In this document: one piece after another, positions 51,819 through 60,855 of the stretch
Position numbering within the stretch: the first letter of the stretch is position 1
Layout of the letters: every line of letters starts with the position of its first letter
Source of the DNA: Saccharopolyspora indica
GTDB lineage: Bacteria > Actinomycetota > Actinomycetes > Mycobacteriales > Pseudonocardiaceae
Reading direction: 5' to 3'
NCBI RefSeq assembly: GCF_027853965.1
Contig: NZ_JAQGLB010000024.1
Location: 51,262-115,261 of the forward strand
Length of the DNA: 64,000 nucleotides
Made by a program: the position numbers and the translations under genes
Notes under the pieces: generated by a model
The model's input: only the letters and a program-made list of their open reading frames with translations
Told to the model about the DNA's origin: nothing
Databases searched by the model: none

Positions 51819-54800
51819 TCAGGCGCGCAGGCGCAGACCTTTCGGCGTGGCGCGGAATCCCGCCTCGGTGAGGACCGCCGCGAGCCGCGATCCCCACGCG
51901 CCTTCGCCGTCAGCGCGCTGCACCGAGAGCTGCTCCAACCACCCGTCGCGGACGACGCGCGCAAGTCCGCCCGCCGCTGCGCGCAGCGCGGGCTCGTCCT
52001 CGGTGAACGACAGCAGCGACTTCCCGCCGCGCTCGACGTAGAACACCGCCTCGCCGGACACGAGAACCACCAGCGCACCAGCCTTGCGGCCTGGCCGGTG
52101 CCGGGTTTCGCCCATCGCTGCGGGCCAGTCCAGCGCGCCGCCGTAGGGCTGAGCCGGATCGGCGGCGGCCAGCACCACGGCTTCACCCGGGCCTTCCTCG
52201 CGGGACAGCGCCCGCAGGCGGTCGATCGCACCGGGCACCGCGAACTGCGCGGCCCCGAGCCCCTCGACGACGTACCCGCGACGGCAGCGCCCGGATTCCT
52301 CCATCGCCCGAAGCACCTTGTACACAGCGGAAAACCCGCCGGTGACGCGTTCGACGTCCAGCGCTCCGCGGGTGAGCACCCCGTGCCGCTCCAGGAACGC
52401 TTCGGCGCGGGCGTGCGCACGCCGTGTCGGCTCGTTCGAAGGCTGCGGCGCCAGCGACCAGCGTCCGGAGACGGTGGGCGGGCCGCTGCGGCTGGGCATC
52501 GACGGACGTCCCGCGCGCAGCCGCGCATAACGACCACGAGGCGCACTGCGGCGCGGTTTGTGCGCAGCACCGCGCCCGGACACCAGAGACCGCAACGGCG
52601 CCAACGTGTCGTTGGTGACCGTGCCGGACCAGACCAGGTCCCACAGCGCGGAGGTGACCGCATCATCCGCGGGAACGCTCTCGTCCTGCTCCAGCAGCAA
52701 CGCCCCGGCCCGGTCGGCCAGCTGCCGGAAGAACAGCGCCCCACCGTCCAAGGCGGACACCACCGCCCGGTGCAGCGGGGAGTCGGTGCCGGGCTCCTCG
52801 GGCAGGTCCGGCAGCAGCAGGTCCGCCACGTCCGCGGGCGCCAGCGCGATCCAGCCGTCACCACCGGCCAAGGAGCCGGATCCGACCCAGGTGACCTCGC
52901 CGGTCGCGGTCAGCTCGTCGAGCAGCGCGGGGGAGTAGCCGGGCAGCCGCGCGGGCAGGATCAGCGACTCCAGGCCGCTGGCCGGGACCGGGACACCGGC
53001 GAGCTGCTCGACGGCGGAGTACACGTCGTCCACCGTCGGCGCCGTGCGCAACCGCGCACCGATGCCGTGCCAGGTGGGCAGGAACCGTCCCAGCGCGGCA
53101 GGTTCGACGGGTTCGACCTCCGCGCGCAGCCGGGCGAGCGAAGCCCGCCGCAGCCGCCGCAGCACCTCGGCGTCGCAGTACTCCAACGCCCGCCCGCCCC
53201 CGGCTTCCAGCGGCCGCAGCTCACCGCGGACCAGCCGCCCGGTGCCGGTCAGCCGGTCCAGCACGCCGTGCACCACCGCCACGCCGAGGCCGAAGCGCTG
53301 AGCTGCGGCATCGGCGGTGAACGGCCCGCGGCTGCGGGCGTAGCGGATCAGCAGGTCGCCCAGCGGATCGGCCACCGGCTCGGTGAACGCCTCGGGCACT
53401 CCCACCGGCAGCGCGACACCGAGCGCATCGCGGACCCGGCCGGCGTCCTCGATCGCGATCCACCGCTCCTGCCCGGCGATGCGCACCTGGAGCACGCGCC
53501 GCTGATCGGCGAGCTCGGCCAGCCACTCCGGGCGCACGCCCCGCGCCTCGGCCTCCTCAGTGGACAGATCGCCGAGGAAGCGCAGCAGGTCGACCGCGCC
53601 CTCGGCGTCGCGGGCGTGCCGGTCCGGGTCGAGCCGTTGCAGCTGCTGCTCGATCTCCGCCAGGGCCTCGGCGTCGAGCAGTTCCCGCAACGCCTCGGAA
53701 CCGAGCAGTTCGGCCAGCAGCGTCGAGTCCAGGCTCAGCGCGGCCGATCGCCGCTCGGCCAGCGGCGCGTCGGTCTCGTACAGGAACATGCCGATGTAGC
53801 CGAACAGCAGGCTGCGCGCGAACGGCGACGGCGTCGGGGTCTCGACCTCGACCACCCGCACCTTCCGCGCGGCGACCTGCGACATCAGCTCGGTCAGCCC
53901 GGGCAGGTCGTAGACGTCCTGCAGGCATTCCCGCATCGCCTCCAGCACGACGGGGAACTGCTCGTACTGCGCGGCGACCGCCAGCAGTTGTGCCGCCCGC
54001 TGCCGCTGCTGCCACAGCGGGGTGCGGCGGCGCGGGTCGCGGCGCGGCAGCAGCAGCGCTCGCGCCGCGCACTCCCGGAACCGCGCGGCGAACAGCGCCG
54101 AGCCGCCGACCTCGTCGGTCACCACCTGCTGGACCTCGTCCGGTGGCAGCAGCACGTCCTCGGCGGTGGGCAGCACCTCGGCGCCGGAATCGTCCAGCGC
54201 ATCGGCCAGCCGCAGCACGATCCCGTCGTCGGAGGAGGCGACCTGCGGTTCGATGCCGCGCCGCTCCCGGATCCGCGCGCCGATCGCCAGCGCCCACGGG
54301 CCGTTGACCTTCGCCCCGAACGGGGAGTGCACCACCAGCCGCCAGTCGCCGAGCTCGTCGCGGAACCGCTCCACCACGATCGTCCGGTCGTCGGGCACGT
54401 GCCTGGTGGCCCGCCGCTGTTCGTCCAAGTAGGACAGCAGGTTGTCCTGCGCCCACCCGTCGAGCCCGGCGGCCGCGATCCGCTCCCGCGCGGCAGCGGT
54501 GTCCGCGCCGGTCAGCTCCCGGACGAAGGCGCCGAGCGCGCGCCCCAGTTCGAGCGGCCTGCCCGGCGAATCGCCCTTCCAGAACGGCATCCGGGCAGGC
54601 TGGCCGGGGGCGGGCGTGACCACGACCCGGTCGTGGGTGATGTCCTCCACCCGCCACGCCGAGGTGCCGAGCAGGAACGTGTCGCCCACCCGCGATTCGT
54701 AGACCATCTCCTCGTCGAGCTCGCCGACGCGCACCCCGCCCTTGCCCGCGGCGTCCTCGCCCGGCGTGGTCACCATGAACAGGCCGCGGTCCGGGATCGT

Positions 54801-56375
54801 GCCGCCCGAGGTGACGGCCAGCCGCTGCGCACCCGGACGCGCGCGCAGCTCGTCGTTGACCCGGTCCCAGACGATGCGGGCCCGCAGCTCGCCGAACTCC
54901 TCGCTCGGGTACCGGCCCGCCAGCATGTCCAGCACCGCGTTCAGCGCCGAATCGGGCAGCCCGGCGAACGGCGCGGCGCGGCGCACGACGGCGGCCAGCC
55001 GCGCCACCGGCCAGGGATCCATCGCGACCATCGACACCACGTGCTGCGCCAGCACGTCCAGCGGGTTGCGGGGGAAGGCGATCGATTCGATCAACCCGTC
55101 GGCCATCCGCTCCGACACGACCGCGCACCCGACGAGATCGCCGCGGAACTTCGGGAACACCACGCCGCGCGACACCGCGCCGACCTGGTGCCCACCGCGC
55201 CCGATGCGCTGCAGCCCGGAGGCCACGCTCGGCGGCGTCTCGACCTGGACGACCAGGTCGACCGCGCCCATGTCGATGCCCAGCTCCAGCGACGAGGTGG
55301 CCACCACGCAGGGCAGCCGCCCGGACTTGAGCTCCTCCTCGACCACGGCGCGCTGCTCCTTGGACATCGAGCCGTGGTGCGCCTTCGCGATGACCGGTGG
55401 CGCCCCGGCGGCCACCCCGGAACCGCCCACCGCCTCGGCCGGGAACCGCGCCGCCGGTTCGAGCTCCTCCTCGACCGCGAGCTCGTTGATCCCCGCGGTC
55501 AGCCGCTCGGCCAGCCGCCGGGAGTTGCTGAACACGATGGTCGAGCGGTGCTGCCGGATCAGCTCCAGGATCCGCTCCTGCACCGACGGCCAGATCGACG
55601 GCTGCTGATCGGCACCCTCACCGCTGGACGCGCCCAGCTCGGCCATGTCCGGCACCGGGACCTCGACCCGGACCTCGACCTCCTTCGGGTGCGCGGGCTG
55701 GATGGTGCGGACCGGCCGCCCACCGGCGAGGAAGGTGCTGACCTCCTCGACCGGCCGGACCGTCGCGGACAGCCCGATGCGCTGCGCGGGCGCCGGCAGG
55801 AGCTCGTCCAGCCGCTCCAGGCCCAGCGCCAGGTGCGCCCCGCGCTTGGTCCCCGCCACCGCGTGCACCTCGTCGACGATCACCGTCTCGACCCCGCGCA
55901 GCGACTCGCGCGCCGCCGACGTCAGCAGCAGGAACAGCGACTCCGGCGTGGTCACCAGCACGTCCGGCGGCGTCCGGTTGAACGATCGCCGCTGGTCGGC
56001 GGGGGTGTCGCCGGTGCGGATGCCGACGGTGATGTCCGGTGGGGCGCTGCCGCGGCGCTGCGCGGCCTGCCGGATGCCCGCCAGCGGTGCGCGCAGGTTG
56101 CGCTCCACGTCGACCGCCAGCGCCTTCAGCGGCGAGACGTAGAGGACCCGGCAGCGGTGCTTGGCCTCCGCGGGCGCGCCTTCGACGGCCAGCTTGTCCA
56201 GCGCGGACAGGAACGCCGCGAGCGTCTTGCCGGAACCGGTCGGTGCGACGACCAGCGCGTGCTCGCCCGCCGCGATGGCCTCCCACGCCCCGCGCTGCGC
56301 CTCGGTGGGCGCGGCGAAGGCCCCGCGGAACCAGTCGCGGGTCGCGGGGGAGAAGGTGTCCAGCACATCGCGCAC
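51819..56375 (-). CDS. lhr: Lhr-type DNA/RNA helicase
   Basis: A 1518-residue superfamily 2 helicase of the Lhr (large helicase-related) type, of usual length. The Walker A APTGSGKT is at 44-51; DEVHAVAG is the DEVH box; SSLELGIDMG and QRIGRGGHQ are motifs V and VI, then come the winged-helix, Lhr-core and C-terminal domains. Mycobacterial Lhr is a 3'-5' translocase induced by DNA damage. GTG at 56375 is used; GTG at 56366 has better spacing from GGAGG. A weak PafBC-like sequence (CTGTCGGGC-N8-CAGCAT) lies before it. The gene occupies the minus strand opposite an Hsp70-like gene. Confidence 0.93.
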   Translation of the reverse strand: MRDVLDTFSPATRDWFRGAFAAPTEAQRGAWEAIAAGEHALVVAPTGSGKTLAAFLSALDKLAVEGAPAEAKHRCRVLYVSPLKALAVDVERNLRAPLAGIRQAAQRRGSAPPDITVGIRTGDTPADQRRSFNRTPPDVLVTTPESLFLLLTSAARESLRGVETVIVDEVHAVAGTKRGAHLALGLERLDELLPAPAQRIGLSATVRPVEEVSTFLAGGRPVRTIQPAHPKEVEVRVEVPVPDMAELGASSGEGADQQPSIWPSVQERILELIRQHRSTIVFSNSRRLAERLTAGINELAVEEELEPAARFPAEAVGGSGVAAGAPPVIAKAHHGSMSKEQRAVVEEELKSGRLPCVVATSSLELGIDMGAVDLVVQVETPPSVASGLQRIGRGGHQVGAVSRGVVFPKFRGDLVGCAVVSERMADGLIESIAFPRNPLDVLAQHVVSMVAMDPWPVARLAAVVRRAAPFAGLPDSALNAVLDMLAGRYPSEEFGELRARIVWDRVNDELRARPGAQRLAVTSGGTIPDRGLFMVTTPGEDAAGKGGVRVGELDEEMVYESRVGDTFLLGTSAWRVEDITHDRVVVTPAPGQPARMPFWKGDSPGRPLELGRALGAFVRELTGADTAAARERIAAAGLDGWAQDNLLSYLDEQRRATRHVPDDRTIVVERFRDELGDWRLVVHSPFGAKVNGPWALAIGARIRERRGIEPQVASSDDGIVLRLADALDDSGAEVLPTAEDVLLPPDEVQQVVTDEVGGSALFAARFRECAARALLLPRRDPRRRTPLWQQRQRAAQLLAVAAQYEQFPVVLEAMRECLQDVYDLPGLTELMSQVAARKVRVVEVETPTPSPFARSLLFGYIGMFLYETDAPLAERRSAALSLDSTLLAELLGSEALRELLDAEALAEIEQQLQRLDPDRHARDAEGAVDLLRFLGDLSTEEAEARGVRPEWLAELADQRRVLQVRIAGQERWIAIEDAGRVRDALGVALPVGVPEAFTEPVADPLGDLLIRYARSRGPFTADAAAQRFGLGVAVVHGVLDRLTGTGRLVRGELRPLEAGGGRALEYCDAEVLRRLRRASLARLRAEVEPVEPAALGRFLPTWHGIGARLRTAPTVDDVYSAVEQLAGVPVPASGLESLILPARLPGYSPALLDELTATGEVTWVGSGSLAGGDGWIALAPADVADLLLPDLPEEPGTDSPLHRAVVSALDGGALFFRQLADRAGALLLEQDESVPADDAVTSALWDLVWSGTVTNDTLAPLRSLVSGRGAAHKPRRSAPRGRYARLRAGRPSMPSRSGPPTVSGRWSLAPQPSNEPTRRAHARAEAFLERHGVLTRGALDVERVTGGFSAVYKVLRAMEESGRCRRGYVVEGLGAAQFAVPGAIDRLRALSREEGPGEAVVLAAADPAQPYGGALDWPAAMGETRHRPGRKAGALVVLVSGEAVFYVERGGKSLLSFTEDEPALRAAAGGLARVVRDGWLEQLSVQRADGEGAWGSRLAAVLTEAGFRATPKGLRLRA

Positions 56376-56529
56376 CCCTCCATGCTGGACCAACGGCCCG
56401 ACAGCGCGTCGCCGAGACCGTCCGAAGTGGGCCGCGGAGGCCGCCAATGGTCGGGATCGGTGCTCCCACCGGGACGCTGCATGGCAGCATTCCCCTCCGG
56501 GAAGGTCTTCTCAGCTGGGAGGGGGACGG

Positions 56530-58323
56530 GTGCGCGTCCTGTCGGTGGATCTCGGTACGTCGAACACCGTGGCGGTGCTGGCCGCGCACGGGCGGCCACC
56601 GCGCGTGATCGAGGTGGACGGATCGGCGACCATGCCCTCGGCGGTGTTCGCGGGCGAGGACGGCGGGCTCGTCGTCGGCCGGGACGCCGAACGCCGCGCC
56701 AGGCTGGACCCGTCCCGGTTCGAACCGAACCCGAAGCGCCGCGTCGACGAGAGCACCCTGCTGCTCGGCGACAACGTCATCACGGTCACCGACGCGCTCG
56801 CCGCCGTCCTGCACCGCGTCGCCGAGGAGACCACCCGCCAGCTCGGCGGCGCCCAGCCCGACGAGGTCCGCCTCACCCACCCCGCGCAGTGGGGCACGGT
56901 CCGGCGCAACGTGCTGCTGTCGGCGGCGCGGCTGGCCGGGTTCAGCTGCAACCTCGTCCTGGTGCCCGAACCCGTCGCGGCCGCCGCGCACTTCGCGTCG
57001 TTCCCCGACCGGGCGCTCGGCAACGGCCAGGTGCTGGCCGTCTACGACCTGGGCGCGGGCACCTTCGACTGCGCGATCGTCGGGGCCAGCCAGCACGGGT
57101 TCGTGGTGCTCGCCGAGGACGGCTTGGGCGACCTGGGCGGTCTGGACGTCGACCAGGCGCTGCTGGAGCACGTCGGGCGGCAGGTCTCCAACAAGGACCC
57201 GCAGCGCTGGCAGCACCTGCTGCGGCCGGACACCACCGCCGACCGCCGGGCCCAGCGCGCCTTGATCGAGGACGTCCGGGCGGCGAAGGAGACGCTGTCG
57301 CGGCACCCGCAGACCGAGGTGCCGATGCCCGAACCGTTCGAGGACGTGCTGATCACCCGCGCGGAGCTGGAAGGCCTGGTGCGCCCCACCATGCTGCGCA
57401 GCGTCGAGCTGCTGTCCTCGGTGCTGCGCTCCAACGGCATGGCGCCCGAGCAGCTCGCCGGGATCTACCTGGTGGGCGGTTCCAGCCGGTTGCCGCTGGT
57501 CGCGAGCCTGATCGGCGAGCAGCTGCGGGTCGTGCCGACGACGCTCGACCAGCCGGAGACCGCGGTCGCCCTCGGCGCGCACCACGTGGCCCGCGACGCC
57601 GCGTCGATGTGGACCAACGACATCCGCCCCGGGCCCGCCCCGGCACCGGCGCCCGCCCCGGTCGGCTACCGCGAGCCCGACACGGTGCGCACCCGCCCGG
57701 TGGCCCCGCCGCAGCCCGTCCCGCCACCGGCCGAGCCGGGTTCCCGGCGCAACCTCCTGATCGGCCTGGGCGCCTTCGCCGCCGTCGCGGTGCTCGTCGC
57801 GGTGGTGGCGATCGTGGTGCGCGTCAGCGGCGGCTCGCCGGCGCCGAGCGCGTCCGAGTGCTTCCAGCCCGGTGCCCGCGACGACAAGGGCTTCACCACG
57901 TGCCTGCGCAACTTCGCGGGCAGCGTCCCGGAGCGCGCCAACTGCGCGCCTGGCTGGCAGCGGATCATGCCCGGGCTGCGGGAGCTCAGCGGCACCGTGG
58001 TGTCCTGCTCGATCGGCAACCCCAACGAGGGCACCCAGATCGTCTACACGCAGCTCGACTCGCAGGAGGCGGCGGCCGCGCGGGCCGATCTGCTGCTGTC
58101 CTTCAACGGGGTGCACAGCGACCAGGTGGAGGCCGACTGGACCGGCAACGGGCTGTCCGGCAGCTACCGCGCGGTCACCGGCATCGACTTCGGCACCCTG
58201 GTGTTCACCGTCGAGGACCGCCCGCTGGTCGGCATGCTGCTGCAGCCCAACGAGGACCTGAAGCTGAGCCCGGAGGCCCTCGCCGACACCTTCGAGAAGA
58301 CCGTCCAGCCGGGGCTGGCCTGA
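56530..58323 (+). CDS. Membrane-anchored Hsp70-like protein
   Basis: A 597-residue protein. Residues 1-350 form an Hsp70/actin-fold ATPase (SVDLGTSNTVAVL phosphate 1; VYDLGAGTFDCAIVG phosphate 2; IYLVGGSSRLPLV adenosine). The substrate-binding domain is absent. A Pro-rich linker (PAPAPAPAP, then PPQPVPPP) leads to one transmembrane helix (near 412-434) and an extracytoplasmic domain with cysteines (ECFQPGARDDKGF, CLRNFAGSVPERANCAPGWQ). GTG at 56530 follows GGAGG. It is divergent from lhr. It looks like a nucleotide-dependent sensor or scaffold across the membrane rather than a folding chaperone. Confidence 0.85.
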   Translation: MRVLSVDLGTSNTVAVLAAHGRPPRVIEVDGSATMPSAVFAGEDGGLVVGRDAERRARLDPSRFEPNPKRRVDESTLLLGDNVITVTDALAAVLHRVAEETTRQLGGAQPDEVRLTHPAQWGTVRRNVLLSAARLAGFSCNLVLVPEPVAAAAHFASFPDRALGNGQVLAVYDLGAGTFDCAIVGASQHGFVVLAEDGLGDLGGLDVDQALLEHVGRQVSNKDPQRWQHLLRPDTTADRRAQRALIEDVRAAKETLSRHPQTEVPMPEPFEDVLITRAELEGLVRPTMLRSVELLSSVLRSNGMAPEQLAGIYLVGGSSRLPLVASLIGEQLRVVPTTLDQPETAVALGAHHVARDAASMWTNDIRPGPAPAPAPAPVGYREPDTVRTRPVAPPQPVPPPAEPGSRRNLLIGLGAFAAVAVLVAVVAIVVRVSGGSPAPSASECFQPGARDDKGFTTCLRNFAGSVPERANCAPGWQRIMPGLRELSGTVVSCSIGNPNEGTQIVYTQLDSQEAAAARADLLLSFNGVHSDQVEADWTGNGLSGSYRAVTGIDFGTLVFTVEDRPLVGMLLQPNEDLKLSPEALADTFEKTVQPGLA

Positions 58324-58326
58324 CCG

Positions 58327-58458
58327 TCAGCGGCGGTTGCGCCGTTCCCACAGGAACCGCACCGCGACGACGATCGCGGCCAGCAGCCCGAGGGCGATCA
58401 CGACCTTGCCGAGCGGGGTGGACAGCCCCGTCGGATCGGCCTGCATCAGGAGCAGCAC
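58327..58458 (-). CDS. Small single-pass membrane protein
   Basis: A 43-residue protein with a short N-terminus (MQADPTGLSTP), one transmembrane helix (KVVIALGLLAAIVVAVRFLW) and a basic tail. GTG at 58458 lies 6 nt after TACCCT on the minus strand, so it is leaderless. Its stop is 4 nt from the Hsp70-like stop. The promoter faces that of the DUF3046 gene. Short, so it could be fortuitous. Confidence 0.55.
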   Translation of the reverse strand: MLLLMQADPTGLSTPLGKVVIALGLLAAIVVAVRFLWERRNRR

Positions 58459-58495
58459 GCCACCAGGGTACCGGCGGCGCGTAGGCTGGCGGGCG

Positions 58496-58690
58496 ATGCG
58501 CCACACAGCTTTCCGCCAACGCATGGCCGACGAATTCGGTCGGGTCCGCGCCGAGATGCTGGCTCAGGACCACGTCTTCTCGTCGCTCGGCGGGCGCACC
58601 GTCGACCAGGCCCTGGAAGCCGGGGTGACGACCAAGGAGGTCTGGCAGGCGGTCTGCGAAGCCTTCGAAGTGCCCGCCGAACGCCGCTGA
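58496..58690 (+). CDS. DUF3046 family protein
   Basis: A 64-residue small protein of the DUF3046 family, encoded near recA in actinobacteria (compare Rv2738c). Sequence FRQRMADEFGRVRAEMLAQD and GVTTKEVWQAVCEAFEVP match the family as remembered. ATG at 58496 lies 8 nt after TAGGCT. Function unknown; a role linked to recombination has been proposed only from linkage. Confidence 0.85.
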   Translation: MRHTAFRQRMADEFGRVRAEMLAQDHVFSSLGGRTVDQALEAGVTTKEVWQAVCEAFEVPAERR

Positions 58691-58704
58691 TCCCCGGGTT
58701 CTCC

Positions 58705-58774
58705 CGCGATTTCAATGGAAGTCCAACATCCGATTTCAATGGAAGTCAGGTGCCTGATTTCCATTGAAATCGCG
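58705..58774. terminator. Three-armed hairpin with alternative pairings
   Basis: Two direct copies of GATTTCAATGGAAGTC (58708 and 58732) both can pair with one inverted copy (58759-58774, TTCCATTGAAATCGCG). The first pairing is 16 bp perfect; the second is 17-18 bp with one mismatch. It lies between DUF3046 and a convergent membrane-protein gene. Confidence 0.7.
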
Positions 58775-58787
58775 TTCCGCCGGCGGG

Positions 58788-59537
58788 TCAGGACTCCGGT
58801 TCGCGCGGGGGCCTGGGCTGGGCGGGGGTTTCGAAGTCGGCCCAGAGGTTCTGGGCGCTGACCTGCTGCTCCGGGGTGCGCCCGGCATCCACGTAGTGGG
58901 CGTAGGCGCGGCGGCGCTCCTCCTGCATGTGCCGCGCGGCCTCGGCGCGCAGCCGACGCGCCTGCTCCGGGGTCGCGTGGCCCTCGGCCATCGCGACCTC
59001 GTCCTTGGCCAGCGGGGTGAGCTCGGCGATCCGCCGCTCGTCGGCCAGCCGCTGCTCGGGAACCTCCTCGGCGGGCGGTTCGTGGTGCCGGTAGCGGACG
59101 AAGGGGTTGTCCCGCGGCAGGCCGCCGCTGACCCGCCCGTAGAACCCGAAGAACATCAGGACCAGGCCGGCGATCAGGCTGAACACCACGTTCTGCAGCT
59201 TGAACGCGAAGAGGTTCCAGGGCGTTTCGAGCAGTCCGAGGTTGATCAGCCCGGACAGGAAGAACAGCACGCCGATCACGGCGGTGGTCGTGGAAGCCAC
59301 CGGCCCGCCCCAGGCGGCGGCGCAGACCAGGATCGCGCCGACGACGATCGAGACCACCGCCAGCAGCCCGTTGCTGGACAGCCCGAGGACGTCGATGCCG
59401 CTGGTGGTGAACAGCGGAACCCGGTTGGCCAGGCCCAGCACGCCGAAGGCCAGCAGGCAGGCGCCGAAGACGGCCGCTGCCATCCGGTAGAACCGGCTGA
59501 GCGGGTGGTCCGGCGGAAGGTAGCGGTCCATGCGCAC
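58788..59537 (-). CDS. DUF4383 four-helix membrane protein
   Basis: A 249-residue protein of the DUF4383 type: DHPLSRFYRMAAAVFGACLLAFGVLGL starts four transmembrane helices (to about 145), then a long charged tail rich in Glu, Ala and Arg. GTG at 59537 follows GGAGGAGG by 8 nt; the ATG two codons later is an alternative. It is divergent from recA. Function unknown. Confidence 0.82.
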   Translation of the reverse strand: MRMDRYLPPDHPLSRFYRMAAAVFGACLLAFGVLGLANRVPLFTTSGIDVLGLSSNGLLAVVSIVVGAILVCAAAWGGPVASTTTAVIGVLFFLSGLINLGLLETPWNLFAFKLQNVVFSLIAGLVLMFFGFYGRVSGGLPRDNPFVRYRHHEPPAEEVPEQRLADERRIAELTPLAKDEVAMAEGHATPEQARRLRAEAARHMQEERRRAYAHYVDAGRTPEQQVSAQNLWADFETPAQPRPPREPES

Positions 59538-59663
59538 GGTCGGCACCTCCTCCTCGGGTCGCCGGTCGGGCGAACGTCGGGTGGTCCTCCGAGTGTCCAC
59601 CTGAGCAGGGCTGATCGCACTGTCACACGACCAGGTGAAGCGACTGGCGTGTCGGGCAGGTGA

Positions 59664-59679
59664 TCGAACATCCGTTCGC
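59664..59679. promoter_or_regulatory. LexA box upstream of recA
   Basis: TCGAAC-ATCC-GTTCGC, one mismatch from the SOS consensus TCGAAC-N4-GTTCGA. A TAAGAT -10-like hexamer at 59681-59686 begins 2 nt after it. This corresponds to the LexA-controlled recA promoter known in mycobacteria. Confidence 0.8.
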
Positions 59680-59728
59680 TTAAGATGTGGGGGCAACGGG
59701 ACCGAGGTCGGCGAACCCCGCGGCCGGA

Positions 59729-59751
59729 TTGTCGGTCCCTGCCCGTAGCGT
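59729..59751 (+). promoter_or_regulatory. PafBC/RecA-NDp promoter of recA
   Basis: TTGTCGGTC, 8 nt, TAGCGT: eight of nine -35-side bases, the exact spacer and the -10 fit TTGTCRGTG-N8-TANNNT. This is the LexA-independent damage promoter of recA. Confidence 0.8.
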
Positions 59752-59800
59752 CTGATCTGAACAACGACGACGAAGAACGACTCGACCGAGGTGGACCCCG

Positions 59801-60844
59801 ATGGCAGCAGCGACACCGGACAAGGGCAAGGCGCTGGAGCTGGCGCTCGCCCAGATCGACAAGCAGTTCGGCAAAGGGTCGGTCATGCGACTCGGCGAGG
59901 AGACCCGCGCGCCGATCGAGGTCATCCCGACCGGGTCCATCTCGCTCGACGTCGCGCTCGGGATCGGCGGCCTGCCGCGTGGCCGGATCGTGGAGGTCTA
60001 CGGCCCGGAGAGCAGCGGTAAGACCTCGGTCGCGCTGCACGCGGTGGCCAACGCGCAGAAGCTCGGCGGCACCGCGGCGTTCGTCGACGCCGAGCACGCG
60101 CTGGACCCCGAGTACGCCAAGGCGATCGGGGTGGACACCGACGCGCTGCTGGTGTCCCAGCCGGACACCGGTGAGCAGGCGCTGGAGATCGCGGACATGC
60201 TGATCCGCTCCGGCGCGCTGGACATCATCGTCATCGACTCGGTGGCCGCGCTGGTGCCGCGCGCCGAGATCGAGGGCGAGATGGGCGACAGCCACGTGGG
60301 TCTGCAGGCCCGGCTGATGAGCCAGGCGCTGCGGAAGCTGACCTCCGCGCTCTACAACGCCAAGACCACCGCGATCTTCATCAACCAGCTCCGCGAGAAG
60401 GTCGGCGTGATGTTCGGCTCCCCGGAGACCACCACCGGTGGTAAGGCGCTGAAGTTCTACTCCTCGGTGCGGCTGGACGTGCGCCGGATCGAGACGCTCA
60501 AGGACGGCTCGGACGCGGTCGGCAACCGGACCCGCGTCAAGGTGGTCAAGAACAAGGTCGCGCCGCCGTTCAAGCAGGCCGAGTTCGACATCATCTACGG
60601 CATCGGCATCAGCCGCGAGGGCTCGCTGATCGACATGGGCGTCGAGCAGGGCATCATCCGCAAGTCCGGTGCCTGGTACACCTACGAGGGCGACCAGCTG
60701 GGCCAGGGCAAGGAGAACGCCCGCCGGTTCATGCGGGAGAACCCGGACGTCGCCAACGAGATCGAGAAGCGGATCAAGGAGAAGCTCGGCATCGGCGCGA
60801 CGCTGGACGCGGAGGACGCCGAACCGGCTCCGGTCGAGTTCTGA
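59801..60844 (+). CDS. recA: Recombinase A
   Basis: A 347-residue RecA. Walker A GPESSGKT (68-75), the EHALDPEYAKAIGVDTDALLVSQPD region (in part), Walker B IIVIDSVAAL, loop 2 with INQLREKVGVMFGSPETTTGG, and an acidic C-terminus (DAEDAEPAPVEF). No intein interrupts it, unlike M. tuberculosis recA. GAGGTGG lies before the ATG at 59801. It promotes strand exchange and LexA self-cleavage. A LexA box and a PafBC-type promoter lie upstream; recX follows. Confidence 0.98.
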   Translation: MAAATPDKGKALELALAQIDKQFGKGSVMRLGEETRAPIEVIPTGSISLDVALGIGGLPRGRIVEVYGPESSGKTSVALHAVANAQKLGGTAAFVDAEHALDPEYAKAIGVDTDALLVSQPDTGEQALEIADMLIRSGALDIIVIDSVAALVPRAEIEGEMGDSHVGLQARLMSQALRKLTSALYNAKTTAIFINQLREKVGVMFGSPETTTGGKALKFYSSVRLDVRRIETLKDGSDAVGNRTRVKVVKNKVAPPFKQAEFDIIYGIGISREGSLIDMGVEQGIIRKSGAWYTYEGDQLGQGKENARRFMRENPDVANEIEKRIKEKLGIGATLDAEDAEPAPVEF

Positions 60845-60855
60845 TCCTGAAGCTG

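Noticed and set aside
56351..56375. PafBC-type promoter for lhr (CTGTCGGGC-N8-CAGCAT, at about 56376-56405 on the minus strand)
   Set aside because: It has three or more mismatches and the -10 lacks TA. It is mentioned in the lhr entry but not listed as a site.
51663..58484. A 2273-codon open frame on the plus strand, antisense to lhr
   Set aside because: It is a GC-driven shadow of the lhr codons. It has no motif, its composition is Arg/Gln/Pro-rich in the way of antisense frames, and it crosses the lhr-Hsp70 divergent promoter region.
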